From Belnapia sp. F-4-1 (lineage in GTDB: Bacteria > Pseudomonadota > Alphaproteobacteria > Acetobacterales > Acetobacteraceae): a stretch of 64,000 nt of DNA. Of the stretch, positions 1-9,976 are shown piece by piece. Position 1 is the stretch's first letter. Each line of letters begins with the position of its first letter. The DNA lies in contig NZ_KN676113.1 of NCBI RefSeq assembly GCF_000802185.1, positions 3,761,019 through 3,825,018 on the forward strand, read 5' to 3'. The notes under the pieces are model-generated. The model was not told the origin of the DNA. It ran no database searches and worked only from the letters and a program-made list of their open reading frames with translations. The translations under genes were made by a program, and so were the position numbers.

Positions 1-1125
1 CGGCAGGGGCGGGAGCGGTTCCGCGGCTGGTGCGAGGCGCTGGGGCTCACGGTGCGCGTCGATGCAATCGGCAACATGTTCGCCAGGCGCGAGGGGCGCG
101 ACCCGAAGCGGCTGCCGGTGCTGCTGGGGAGCCATCTCGACAGCCAGCCCTCGGGCGGGAAATTCGACGGAGCGCTCGGCGTCATCGCTGGGCTGGAGGT
201 GATGCGCTCGCTCAACGACCTCAACATCCAGACCGAGGCGCCGATCGAGCTGGTCAACTGGACGGATGAGGAGGGCAGCCGCTTCGGCCATTCCCTGATG
301 GGCAGCGGCGCCTGGGCCGGCGTCTATCCGCTGGAGAAGGTTTTTGGCCTCAAGGATGTCGAGGGCGTCTCGGTCGAGGAGGCGCTGACCGGCATCGGCT
401 ACAAGGGCGGGGTGCCGGCGAAGCCCTTCCCGGCGGACGCCTATTTCGAGTTGCATATCGAGCAGGGGCCGATCCTCGAGAAGGAAGGCAAGGCAATCGG
501 CATCGTCACCGGGGCACAGGCGCAGGTCTGGTACGACGCGGCCGTCACCGGGCAGGATGCGCATGCCGGGACGACGCCGCCCTCCGCGCGGCGGGATGCG
601 CTGGTCTGCGCGGCACGGATCATCGACCTTGTCGACCGCATGATGCGGGCCCGCGGCGAGGATGGGCGCGGCACGGTCGGGCAGCTGCACGTGCTGCCGA
701 ACAGCCGCAACGTGGTGCCCGGCGAGGTGCGGTTCAGCGTCGAGTTCCGCCACCCGGATTTCGGCGAGATCGAGCGGCTGGCGGCGCAATTCCCGCGCGA
801 GGCGGGGTTCATTGCGCGCGATTGCGGGACGCCCCTGAAGCTCGAGGAGCTGTTCCGGCTGCCGGCGCAGCCTTTCGACCCGGGGTGCGTCGATCTGGTG
901 CGGCAAGCGGCGGCGCGGCTCGGCCTGCCGGCGCGGGAAATCGTCTCGGGTGCGGGGCACGACGCGGTCTATGTGGCGCGGAGCGTGCCGACGGCGATGA
1001 TCTTCACCCCCTGCAAGGACGGGCTCAGCCACAACGAGGCGGAAAGCATCGAGCCGGGCGAGGCGGAGGCGGGGTGTCAGGTGCTGTTCGAGGCAGTGGT
1101 GGCGCGGGCGAACCGGGCCATCTGA
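1..1125 (+). CDS. M20-family Zn-dependent amidohydrolase (hydantoinase/carbamoylase family), 5' end outside window
   Basis: Cytoplasmic zinc amidase of the N-carbamoyl-L-amino-acid hydrolase / allantoate amidohydrolase group (peptidase family M20), acting in ureide, hydantoin or pyrimidine breakdown; the exact substrate cannot be read from sequence. The frame is open to base 1, so roughly 30-40 N-terminal residues are missing and 374 remain. Metal-ligand motifs are in order: SHLDSQPSGGKFDG, then WTDEEGSRF about 40 residues later, HIEQGP mid-protein and SGAGHDA near the C-terminus. The GTG at base 52 is an internal codon rather than a start, because the same frame continues upstream. A hairpin lies just after the stop. 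Neighbours give no pathway context, because an insertion sequence follows. Confidence 0.88.
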   Translation, partial: RQGRERFRGWCEALGLTVRVDAIGNMFARREGRDPKRLPVLLGSHLDSQPSGGKFDGALGVIAGLEVMRSLNDLNIQTEAPIELVNWTDEEGSRFGHSLMGSGAWAGVYPLEKVFGLKDVEGVSVEEALTGIGYKGGVPAKPFPADAYFELHIEQGPILEKEGKAIGIVTGAQAQVWYDAAVTGQDAHAGTTPPSARRDALVCAARIIDLVDRMMRARGEDGRGTVGQLHVLPNSRNVVPGEVRFSVEFRHPDFGEIERLAAQFPREAGFIARDCGTPLKLEELFRLPAQPFDPGCVDLVRQAAARLGLPAREIVSGAGHDAVYVARSVPTAMIFTPCKDGLSHNEAESIEPGEAEAGCQVLFEAVVARANRAI

Positions 1126-1133
1126 CCGTCCCG

Positions 1134-1157
1134 CGGAGCCTACCGCAGCAGGCTCCG
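1134..1157 (+). terminator. Putative terminator hairpin after the amidohydrolase
   Basis: Perfect 8-bp stem CGGAGCCT / AGGCTCCG with an 8-nt loop, starting 9 nt after the amidohydrolase stop. It has no T-run, so it may be only a transcript-end stabiliser. Confidence 0.45.
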
Positions 1158-1843
1158 GGCCGGGATCAGCCTCAATCCACAAGCGGACCTCTCAGAAATT
1201 GAGGCGGATGGCGGCCTAATCCTCTAATTTTACTCCGAAATCTTCCGCGGTTTGAGCGGTTGACCTTTTGAAAGAGGCTGGGCCCAGCCCGCGGGTGGGG
1301 TGAGGCCTTCGGCCACCCAGCTCATGCCTGGGACGCCCCGGTGGCATCCACAAGTTTCAGCATGGTACCGAACGACGTTGACCATTGCGAAGCTGTTGCG
1401 GAAGCGACCGGTGCGCGCTGCTGCCAGTACGGCGCGGATATTTTTTCGGCGTAGCCTGCGCAACAATCCGGGCCACTCACCCGACCCGCTCTGTAAAAAG
1501 AAACCAGAACCCTATTGTGAAAAAATTTAAAGCTACCTAGAGGCGATTTCACCATCGCTGTCTCCATTTAAGGCAAAAAAAATCAGCGCGGATACTTTTT
1601 ATGTACGTGCGATCTGATGGCAGCCCTATGCAAGTGGCGGTAGCAGACCATGAGCATGGGCGTGATCACGAGGATGGCTGGCAGCGGCAACTTCCGATCC
1701 GGACGTGAAGATCATGTCCGAAACCTCATGCTCTAATTATCCGTAGTTGAAATGTAGCCTTATGAAAGTTCATGTCTGGCAAGTGTGTAAGAGGCGTACG
1801 CATGGCTGAACAGCCTGCAACAAAGAAGGTTTGCAACCATCGC
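1158..1843. other. Non-coding, AT-richer degenerate stretch before the IS element
   Basis: About 690 bases in which I can defend no gene. Short reading frames on both strands lack recognisable motifs and good ribosome sites. Composition is clearly poorer in G+C than the surroundings, especially around 1490-1620, where there are A/T runs. A perfect 14-bp palindrome GGCTGGGCCCAGCC sits at 1276-1289. The stretch could be the relic of older mobile DNA, but no family can be named. Confidence 0.5.
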
Positions 1844-1855
1844 TAGTGCAGTGAC
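1843..1855 (+). repeat. Left terminal inverted repeat of the IS630-type element
   Basis: CTAGTGCAGTGAC, the exact reverse complement of the 13 bases at 2974-2986. Further inward, CGGA and GAT also match the other end at equal spacing. The embedded TA (1844-1845) fits the dinucleotide target duplicated by this family. Confidence 0.85.
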
Positions 1856-2985
1856 TCATTCGGATGATGCAGGCAGCCGGTCGAGCTTGGCGAGGATGGT
1901 ACCGGCGGGCTTGGTCCAAACGAATGGGCTCGACGTGGCGTTGTGCTCGCGGATGTAGTGGGCGATGGCCTGCTCGAGATCGGCGACGGATTGGAACACT
2001 CCTCGTCGCAAGCGCCTTCGGCTCAGCGCTGAGAAGAAGCCCTCGACGGCATTGATCCAGGAGGCCGAGGTTGGCGTGAAATGGAACACCCAGCGCGGGT
2101 GCCGCTCCAGCCAGGCGCGCACCTTGGGATGCTTGTGGGTGGCGTAGTTGTCGGCGATGGCGTGGATCAGCTTGCCCGCGGGCACGGCGCGCTCCACGGC
2201 GTTAAGGAAGCGGACGAACTCCTGGTGCCGATGCTGCGGCATGCAGCGGCCCAGCACGGTGCCATCCTGGACATTGAGCGCGGCGAACAGGGTGGTGACG
2301 CCGTTGCGCTTGTAGTCGTGGGTCATGGTGCCGCACTTGCCTGGCTTGAGCGGCAGGCCAGGCTGGGTGCGATCGAGCGCCTGGATCTGCGACTTCTCGT
2401 CGATGGACAGCACCACGGTGTGCATCGGCGGATCCATGTACAGGCCGACGATGTCCTCGACCTTCTCGGCGAAGGCCGGATCGTTGGAGCGCTTGAAGCT
2501 GCGCAGGCGGTGCGGCTGCAGCCGGTGGGTATCCCAGATGCGCTGCACTGAGCGCAGGCTGATGCCGCTGGCCTGCGCCATCGCCCGACCGGTCCAGTGG
2601 GTAGCCTGGCCCTGCGGCTCGGAGCAGGTGAGCGCCAGCACCTTCGCCACGGTTGCGGTCGGCACCGGCGCCCTGCCAGGTGGGCGGGTCTTGTCGCGCA
2701 GCAGGCCGTCCACACCGGCCAACGCGTAGCGCGCCTGCCAGCGCCATACCGCCGGTCGGCTTGCCGCAGCCTGACGGGCAATCTCAGCAACGGAGAGCCG
2801 GTCGGCGGACAGCAGGATGATCCGAGCACGTTGGACGTGCTTCTGCGGGCGGTTCCGGTCAGAGGTGATCGCCGCCAGTCGCGCACGATCACCAGCGTCG
2901 ACAATGACGCATACTTCCTGGGCCATCTGCCCAGCTTAGCATGCCTCAGTAGGCGCGTGAATCGTCCGTCTGTGTCACTGCACTA
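1844..2985 (-). mobile_element. IS630-family insertion sequence, apparently complete
   Basis: About 1.14 kb bounded by perfect 13-bp inverted ends that include a TA on both sides, the target duplication typical of IS630/Tc1-mariner elements. It carries one uninterrupted transposase gene on the minus strand. It lies between the amidohydrolase and the curli-like operon, about 165 bases upstream of csgF, in a locally AT-richer context. It has no passenger genes. The intact ends and gene suggest a recent, potentially active copy. Confidence 0.88.
1856..2926 (-). CDS. IS630-family transposase
   Basis: Single-frame 356-aa transposase that cuts and pastes the surrounding element at TA sites. The N-terminal third holds a helix-turn-helix region (SVAEIARQAAASRPAVWRW). 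The DDE catalytic domain shows its first Asp in VVLSIDEKSQIQALDR, its second in IHAIADNYATHKHPKV, and the third acidic residue as Glu in SWINAVEGFFSALSRRR, all standard for the family. The stop codon begins directly at the inner edge of the left inverted repeat, so the gene fills the element. Start ATG at 2926. No frameshift or internal stop is present. Confidence 0.93.
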   Translation of the reverse strand: MAQEVCVIVDAGDRARLAAITSDRNRPQKHVQRARIILLSADRLSVAEIARQAAASRPAVWRWQARYALAGVDGLLRDKTRPPGRAPVPTATVAKVLALTCSEPQGQATHWTGRAMAQASGISLRSVQRIWDTHRLQPHRLRSFKRSNDPAFAEKVEDIVGLYMDPPMHTVVLSIDEKSQIQALDRTQPGLPLKPGKCGTMTHDYKRNGVTTLFAALNVQDGTVLGRCMPQHRHQEFVRFLNAVERAVPAGKLIHAIADNYATHKHPKVRAWLERHPRWVFHFTPTSASWINAVEGFFSALSRRRLRRGVFQSVADLEQAIAHYIREHNATSSPFVWTKPAGTILAKLDRLPASSE

Positions 2986-2986
2986 G
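2974..2986 (-). repeat. Right terminal inverted repeat of the IS630-type element
   Basis: GTCACTGCACTAG, mirror of the left end at 1843-1855. TA at 2984-2985 is the presumed duplicated target. Confidence 0.85.
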
Positions 2987-3149
2987 AATACTTTGATCGG
3001 TGCCGTAAAAAAACGGTTCCCTTCACGTCTTGCTGTGTCGATTTCGTGAAGCGGGACGTCTTTCTGTTTTTTGCTTTCTCCCGTACCCATCAATGGGCGC
3101 TTTGGAAGCGCTCAATCGCAGCCAAGAGGCGGCGAAGCGGGAGGATGTA
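2987..3149 (+). promoter_or_regulatory. Upstream region of the curli-like operon
   Basis: AT-richer leader between the IS end and csgF. It holds three inverted repeats: CCGT-N6-ACGG (3003-3015), TTCACG-N17-CGTGAA (3022-3050) and GCGCTT-TGG-AAGCGC (3097-3111). I could not assign a convincing -35/-10 pair. The ribosome site GGGAGG at 3139-3144 serves csgF. Operon control presumably sits here, and the IS insertion may have replaced part of it. Confidence 0.4.
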
Positions 3150-3584
3150 ATGACGCGCGTCTGGCTCAGTACTATGACAGTCTTCATGCTGGGCGCTGCT
3201 GTCCCCGCCGGGGCGCGTGACTTGGTCTATACGCCGGTCAATCCAGCCTTTGGCGGGTCCCCTTTGAACGGCACTTATGTCCTTGGCTTGGCGACAGCGA
3301 ACAATCGCTTCCGCACCAGCCCGGAGCAACGTCAGCAGGAGCGGCAGACCTCCCTCTCCAACGGCCAGCAATTCGAACGGCAGATCACCTCGGCCCTGCT
3401 GAGCCAGATCGCCAGCAACATCGGTCAGCAGATCCTCGGCGAGAACGCCCGCGACAGCGGCACCTTCTCGATCGGCGGCACCTCGGTGCAGTTCCAGCGC
3501 ATCGGCGGGCAGATCAGCGTCGACATCACCGAAGGGTCCACAGGGGGCCGCACCAACATCCTCATCCCGGCTCCTGCCTTCTGA
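3150..3584 (+). CDS. csgF: Curli assembly protein CsgF
   Basis: Exported accessory of curli secretion that, in the E. coli system, caps the CsgG pore and couples the nucleator to the surface. The mature N-terminus RDLVYTPVNPAFGGSPLNGT is the family hallmark, the region that inserts into CsgG. The product is 144 aa (E. coli CsgF is 138), with a signal peptide ending at about PAGARD. Start ATG 3150 was chosen because GGGAGG lies 5 nt upstream and gives a clean signal peptide; a longer frame from 3030 would bury it. It is first in the operon, 14 nt before csgG. Confidence 0.93.
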   Translation: MTRVWLSTMTVFMLGAAVPAGARDLVYTPVNPAFGGSPLNGTYVLGLATANNRFRTSPEQRQQERQTSLSNGQQFERQITSALLSQIASNIGQQILGENARDSGTFSIGGTSVQFQRIGGQISVDITEGSTGGRTNILIPAPAF

Positions 3585-3598
3585 CCAACTGAGCCGAC

Positions 3599-4663
3599 AT
3601 GAGATCGCCCGTTTTCCTGGCGCTCGCCGCAGCGCTGTCCCTGACCGCATGCGGAAATTCCGCATCCCGCATGCTTGCCGAAAGCCCCACCCTTGGGCGG
3701 CGAGCGCCTGACGAGCTGCGTACCTTGCCGGCCCCCGCCCGCAAGCTCGACATCGCCGTCTTCGCCTTCACCGACCAGACGGGTCGGCACCTGCCGAACG
3801 AGAACTTCGCCGAGTACAGCTTCGCCGTGACGCAGGGCGGCGCCGCCATCCTGATCAATACCCTGAAGGATGCCGGGTCGGGCAGGTGGTTCACGGTGCT
3901 GGAGCGCAACCGCCTGGCCGATCTCTTTCAGGAGCGGCAGATCATCCGGGCCAACCGGTCCGAAGCCTTGGGTCCGAACGGGCAGCCCTTGCCGCCGCTC
4001 GGTCCGCTGCGGAATGCCGGCCTGATGGTCACGGGTGGGATCATCGGATACGACAGCAACGTCCTGACGGGCGGCATCGGCGCCAACTTCCTCGGCATCG
4101 GCGCCACCACCGAGTACCGGCGCGACAACGTCTCGGTCTACCTCCGGATCATCAGCATCCTGACCGGCGAGGTGCTGGTCAGCGTCACCACCGACAAGAC
4201 CATCTACAGCGTCGCTGTGCAGGGCTTGCTGAGCCGCTATGTCGGCTTCAACCGGCTGCTGAACGCCGAAGCCGGCGTGACGACGAATGAGCCCCGGCAG
4301 GTGGCGGTGCGGCAGGCAATCGAGAAAGCCGTCTACGCGGCCATCCTCGAAGGCGCCAACCGGAACTACTGGAAGTTCGCGGACGAGGATGTCGGCCGAG
4401 GGTTGGTCGACAGCTATCTCGAAACCCGTGACGGCGACATCCCAGATCGGGCCACCTCGGTGGCTCCCACCAATCCACCCGCGGAGCCGGCTCGGCCCCG
4501 TGCGGAGGTTCCGCTGGTCGGACCTTTGGCCGACAGTGGAGAGTCGAACCGGCAGCCCGACACCGAACGCCCCGGTGTCGCCCAAGTGGGAAGCCGGGCC
4601 GCGCTGCAAGGGCGGGTAACAACGCCACAACAACTGGCCCGCTCGGCCATCGGGGACCTCTGA
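3599..4663 (+). CDS. csgG: Curli secretion channel lipoprotein CsgG
   Basis: Outer-membrane lipoprotein that forms the nonameric curli export channel. The N-terminal signal ends in a lipobox, LSLTAC, giving Cys18 as the lipidated residue. The CsgG core follows: VFAFTDQTG, VLERNRLADLFQERQIIR, VTGGIIGYDSNVLTGG, then the transmembrane-hairpin area and YWKFADEDVG. At 354 aa it is about 75 residues longer than E. coli CsgG. The extra length is a Pro/Ala-rich, probably disordered tail after about residue 284 whose role is unknown. Lies 14 nt after csgF and 3 nt before the large curlin gene, clearly co-transcribed. Confidence 0.93.
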   Translation: MRSPVFLALAAALSLTACGNSASRMLAESPTLGRRAPDELRTLPAPARKLDIAVFAFTDQTGRHLPNENFAEYSFAVTQGGAAILINTLKDAGSGRWFTVLERNRLADLFQERQIIRANRSEALGPNGQPLPPLGPLRNAGLMVTGGIIGYDSNVLTGGIGANFLGIGATTEYRRDNVSVYLRIISILTGEVLVSVTTDKTIYSVAVQGLLSRYVGFNRLLNAEAGVTTNEPRQVAVRQAIEKAVYAAILEGANRNYWKFADEDVGRGLVDSYLETRDGDIPDRATSVAPTNPPAEPARPRAEVPLVGPLADSGESNRQPDTERPGVAQVGSRAALQGRVTTPQQLARSAIGDL

Positions 4664-4666
4664 ACC

Positions 4667-5791
4667 ATGCGTAACCTTCTCCTCGCTTCCGTCGCCGCCA
4701 TCGGCCTCAGCATGGGCGCCATACCCGTTTGGGCGCAATCCTTGGACAACCAGTCCGAAATCCAGCAGGCGGGCAGCGGCAACCAAGCCACCGTCGAGCA
4801 GAGCGGCACCCTCAACCGTGCCTTCGGCCGGTCGCAGGGCAATGGCAACACCATCCGCCAAACTCAGTCCGGTACCGGCGGCTCCATCCGGACCAACCAG
4901 TACACCAGCGGTAACACCGCCAACGCCACGCAGGCGAATGCCGGCGGCGGACGCATCTTCCAGACCCAGCAGCGCGGCGACAACAACACCGCCAACGCGA
5001 CGCAGACCGACATCGGCGTCGGCACGGTCGATATCGAACAGGTGCAGAACGGCACTTCCAACAATGCGACGGCCTCGCAGACTCAGGTAAGCAACAGCCG
5101 CATCGGCCAGAACCAGAATGGCGACCGCGGCACCGTGACTGCCACGATGGGTGCCAACGCGTCCGGCGCCACGATCCAGCAGACGCAGGGCGGCGCCGAG
5201 AATAAGGCGTCGGCTAGCGTGTTCGGCACGCAGGTCGCCTACATCGAGCAGACGCAGGAGGGCACCGGCAACGAAGCCGCCGCCGCGACCGTCTTCGGTG
5301 GCAATCTGACGATCCGGCAGACCCAGGGCGGCGGCAGCGGCAACATCGCCACCGCGTCCCTGGCGAATGGCAACAACCACTCGATCACGCAGACCCAGAA
5401 CGGCTCTGGCAACTACGCGCTGGCGACTACCTCTTCGGCGTCGGACGGCTACATCAACCAGAACCAGACCGGCGTGAACAATCGGGCCACCGCTCAGCAG
5501 AATGGCGGCAACGGCAACACCATCTCGCAGACCCAGAACGGCTCGGGCAACGTCTCCTTCGCCTACCAGGGCGTGGCTGGTGGCCGAGCGGACAGCAGCA
5601 GCATCACCCACAACCAGAGCGGCGATGGCAACACCGCCACCAGCAACCAGGGCGGTGGTACGGGCATGATCGCGTCGATCACGCAGATCGGCAATGGCAA
5701 CACGGGCACGACCTCGCAGATCGGCACGACCCTGAGCGCCATCATCAGCCAGAATGGCAGCAACAACACCGCGACCATCACCCAGAAGTAA
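4667..5791 (+). CDS. Large curlin-repeat amyloid subunit (CsgA-like)
   Basis: Secreted 374-aa protein with a cleavable signal (MRNLLLASVAAIGLSMGAIP then VWAQ). The remainder is about 14-15 tandem units of roughly 23 residues built on I-x-Q-T-Q-x-G-x-G-N-x-A, the curlin strand-turn-strand repeat. E. coli CsgA has five such units, so this is a roughly threefold longer fibre subunit. Gln and Asn ladder positions are well kept (ITQTQNGSGN, INQNQTGVNN, ISQTQNGSGN). Alternate units are degenerate, for example DRGTVTATMGANASG, which may tune aggregation. It should be exported through CsgG and polymerise outside the cell. It begins 3 nt after csgG, so translation is probably coupled. Confidence 0.88.
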   Translation: MRNLLLASVAAIGLSMGAIPVWAQSLDNQSEIQQAGSGNQATVEQSGTLNRAFGRSQGNGNTIRQTQSGTGGSIRTNQYTSGNTANATQANAGGGRIFQTQQRGDNNTANATQTDIGVGTVDIEQVQNGTSNNATASQTQVSNSRIGQNQNGDRGTVTATMGANASGATIQQTQGGAENKASASVFGTQVAYIEQTQEGTGNEAAAATVFGGNLTIRQTQGGGSGNIATASLANGNNHSITQTQNGSGNYALATTSSASDGYINQNQTGVNNRATAQQNGGNGNTISQTQNGSGNVSFAYQGVAGGRADSSSITHNQSGDGNTATSNQGGGTGMIASITQIGNGNTGTTSQIGTTLSAIISQNGSNNTATITQK

Positions 5792-5856
5792 TCTGGCGTG
5801 ACAGTCCGGGAGGGGTGCTATACCCCTCCCGGACGTCTTCAATTTGGGAGGCTACG

Positions 5857-6291
5857 ATGCGCAAATATCTCGCCGTGCTTGCCACCATTCTCACGGGACC
5901 CGCCATGGCGGCCGACAACGACGTATCGACCGATCAGGTCACCCAGCGGCTCGTCGCCCGCAGCGGTGGCGGAACAGTGGCAGATGTCGTGCAAAGCGGC
6001 GCCCTCAACAACGCCACCACCAATCAATCTGGCTCGGGCAACAGCGCGATCATCCGCCAGACCGGCTCGGGCAACCGCTCGACGATCACCCAGCAGGGCA
6101 GCGGCCTGTCGGGCGAGAGCATTCAAACCGGCAGTGGGCTTGGCTCGACCCTGATCCAGATGGGCAGCGGCCTCGGGGCCACCATCACCCAGAATGGCAC
6201 CGCCGGGCAGATCAGCGTCACCCAGACCTCGCCGGGCATGACCGGCGCCACCATCACCCAGACGGGTCCCGGCACTGTCACGGTTCGCTAG
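5857..6291 (+). CDS. Small curlin-repeat protein (CsgB-like minor subunit)
   Basis: Exported 144-aa protein: signal MRKYLAVLATILTGPAMA, a linker, then about five short curlin-like units (VVQSGALNNATTNQSGSGN, IIRQTGSGNRSTITQQGSG, LIQMGSGLGATITQNG). Small size and less regular repeats suggest a nucleator or minor subunit like CsgB. That is an inference, because CsgA and CsgB share the same fold. Start ATG 5857 has GGGAG about 7 nt upstream; an in-frame ATG at 5815 would spoil the signal peptide. Fourth gene of the operon, overlapping the start region of the next gene. Confidence 0.82.
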   Translation: MRKYLAVLATILTGPAMAADNDVSTDQVTQRLVARSGGGTVADVVQSGALNNATTNQSGSGNSAIIRQTGSGNRSTITQQGSGLSGESIQTGSGLGSTLIQMGSGLGATITQNGTAGQISVTQTSPGMTGATITQTGPGTVTVR

Positions 6292-6946
6292 ACTGGCCCT
6301 GGCGCTGCTCCTGGGCGCCTTGTCCGGCCCAGCGCTATCCCAGACCCTCCCCGGCGCTCCGAACGTTCCAGCGGGCGCCTGCGGGGCTGGAAACAACAGC
6401 CCCGCCTGCCAGGACATCCGGCGGGCGCTGCCCAATCAGCGAGCGGCCCCGCCACTCCCGCCCGAGGTGCTGCGCGGCTCGCCGCCCGGTGGCATCGCCT
6501 CCCCCGGGATTGCCTTCAATGGCCCGCCGCGGAACGATATGGACGATGTCCGCGGCCAGCGCTTCATCCCGCCGGGCATCCGCGCCTTCCTGAACGATCG
6601 CCGGATCGACCCAGCAATCCGCGCCTACCTGCTCGGCATGGCAGGTCGCAACACAGATACGTGGACCCTGGCGGAGTTCCAATTCCTCACCGCGGTGGTG
6701 CCGTCCCTCACGGAAATCTACATCAGCACCTCGACGCTGAGCGAGTTCTACGAGTTCATGGGCCTCGATCCCGCCAGCCTGTTCGAGCCCCAACTCGGCC
6801 AAGGGTGGCAGGCGAGTTCGACCACCTTCGATCCGCGCTTCTATGGCAATACGCCCCGGCGGTGCCGGACCCTGCAACGGCAGGCGCAGAGCGATCCGAG
6901 CACCGTCAAAGTCCAGGCCCTGCTCTCCTGCGCGGATCCGGAGTAG
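6275..6946 (+). CDS. Unknown exported protein, fifth gene of the curli-like operon; non-canonical start
   Basis: A family I do not recognise. The frame encodes a good signal peptide (SRFARLALALLLGALSGPALSQ) followed by a Pro-rich segment with two Cys (GACGAGNNSPACQD), a middle FIPPGIRAFLNDRRIDPAIR, and a conserved-looking block (WTLAEFQFLTAVVPSLTEI, TLSEFYEFMGLDPASLFEP) ending with two more Cys. No ATG or GTG exists between the upstream in-frame stop at 6239 and the signal peptide. TTG 6320 would cut the signal off, so CTG 6275, inside the end of the small curlin gene, is my best start (223 aa). Coupled translation is likely. By position it may chaperone, anchor or cap the fibre; this is inference only. 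Confidence 0.6.
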   Translation: MSRFARLALALLLGALSGPALSQTLPGAPNVPAGACGAGNNSPACQDIRRALPNQRAAPPLPPEVLRGSPPGGIASPGIAFNGPPRNDMDDVRGQRFIPPGIRAFLNDRRIDPAIRAYLLGMAGRNTDTWTLAEFQFLTAVVPSLTEIYISTSTLSEFYEFMGLDPASLFEPQLGQGWQASSTTFDPRFYGNTPRRCRTLQRQAQSDPSTVKVQALLSCADPE

Positions 6947-6952
6947 CCTCTC

Positions 6953-6981
6953 GAGGCGCCCGTTGAGATCGCAGGCGCCTC
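6953..6981 (+). terminator. Putative terminator of the curli-like operon
   Basis: Perfect 8-bp stem GAGGCGCC / GGCGCCTC with a 13-nt loop, 6 nt after the last operon gene, followed by a pyrimidine-rich TCCCCTCC. No plain T-run. Confidence 0.55.
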
Positions 6982-7059
6982 TCCCCTCCATGACGGGAGC
7001 AAGAACGGCTCGACTGCGCCGCGGCGGGCGGTTGGCCGTTTCCGGTTCAACCGGCTCCT

Positions 7060-7797
7060 CTAGCCCCCCACCCACTGGGCGATCAGGTAGGCGACCGTTG
7101 CCGCCAGCCCGCCGATGCCGAAGGTCTGCACCGCGCCGCGCAGCGGAGGGAGGCCGGTGGCGCGGGCCTTCAGCCAGCCGAAGGCGAGCAGGGCGATGCC
7201 GGTCATCGTGGCGGAGACCATCAGGGCCGGGCGGGTTTCCGCCAGGAGGATGTAGGGCGAGAGCGGGATCAGGCCCCCCACCGCATAGGCGCCGCCGATG
7301 GTGGCGGCGGAGCGGGCGGCGCGGCCGGGGGTGGGCTCGGCGAGGTCCAGCTCGAAGCGCATCATGAAGTCGACCCAGCGGCGGCGGTCGGCGGCGATGG
7401 CCTCTGTCGCCTGGCGCAGGGTTTCGCCCCGCAGGCCGTAGCGGTGGAGGATGACGGAAACCTCCCAGCGCTCGCGGTCGGGGTAGTCGCGGATCTCCTG
7501 CTCCTCGCGGCTGCGCTCGGCCTCGAAATGCTGGGCGTCGGTGCGGGCGGCGAGGTAGCCGCCGAGGCCCATGGCCACGCAGCCGGCGGCGATCTCGGCG
7601 AGGCCGGCGGTCACGATCAGCGGATTGGCGGCGATGGCGCCAGAAAGGCCGGCGGCGAGGGCGAAGGGCACCGTCAGCCCGTCCGCCATGCCGATGACCA
7701 GGTCGCGGACGGTCTCGGAGGCGGTGAAATGCTGCTCGCCCTCGGGCGGGCCGGGAGGGGCGGGGGGGAGTTCCTCGCGCTGGGGGGCGGTGTCCAT
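7060..7797 (-). CDS. VIT1/CCC1-family iron/manganese transporter
   Basis: Integral inner-membrane protein of 245 aa, of the type that moves Fe(II) or Mn(II) out of the cytoplasm. After a Pro-rich N-terminus the first membrane helix carries the family motif GMADGLTVPFALAAGLSG. Helix 2 follows, then a charged cytosolic metal-binding segment (about residues 90-150: FEAERSREEQEIRDYPDRER) and three C-terminal helices, matching the five-helix VIT fold. Metal specificity cannot be decided. The gene diverges from tkt with about 100 bases between starts; the convergent curli-like operon ends on its other side. Confidence 0.85.
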   Translation of the reverse strand: MDTAPQREELPPAPPGPPEGEQHFTASETVRDLVIGMADGLTVPFALAAGLSGAIAANPLIVTAGLAEIAAGCVAMGLGGYLAARTDAQHFEAERSREEQEIRDYPDRERWEVSVILHRYGLRGETLRQATEAIAADRRRWVDFMMRFELDLAEPTPGRAARSAATIGGAYAVGGLIPLSPYILLAETRPALMVSATMTGIALLAFGWLKARATGLPPLRGAVQTFGIGGLAATVAYLIAQWVGG

Positions 7798-7896
7798 GCC
7801 GGCAGGCTATCGCGCCGCCGTGACCGCATCCAGGGGCTGGGTTGCCGGCCACCGCACCGCGGCCTATAGGGCCGACAACCCAGGAGGACCGCTGCC

Positions 7897-9945
<2,049 letters not shown>

Positions 9946-9976
9946 GCCCGTATCGGGCTCCAAGAGAAGGAAGACG

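Noticed and set aside
1230-1567. Several 76-81-codon frames on both strands before the IS element
   Set aside because: They overlap one another, lack ribosome sites and match no family I know; they could be debris but cannot be supported as genes or a named pseudogene.
4667-5791. Repeat-rich stretch considered as a possible CRISPR or tandem DNA repeat
   Set aside because: The periodicity is at the protein level (about 69 bases, imperfect), with no constant DNA repeat or unique spacers; it is explained by curlin units.
3425-5842. 805-codon open frame on the minus strand opposite csgG and the curlin gene
   Set aside because: A shadow of the repetitive GC-rich curlin codons; the plus strand carries signal peptides, ribosome sites and clear family motifs, and the minus product is low-complexity.
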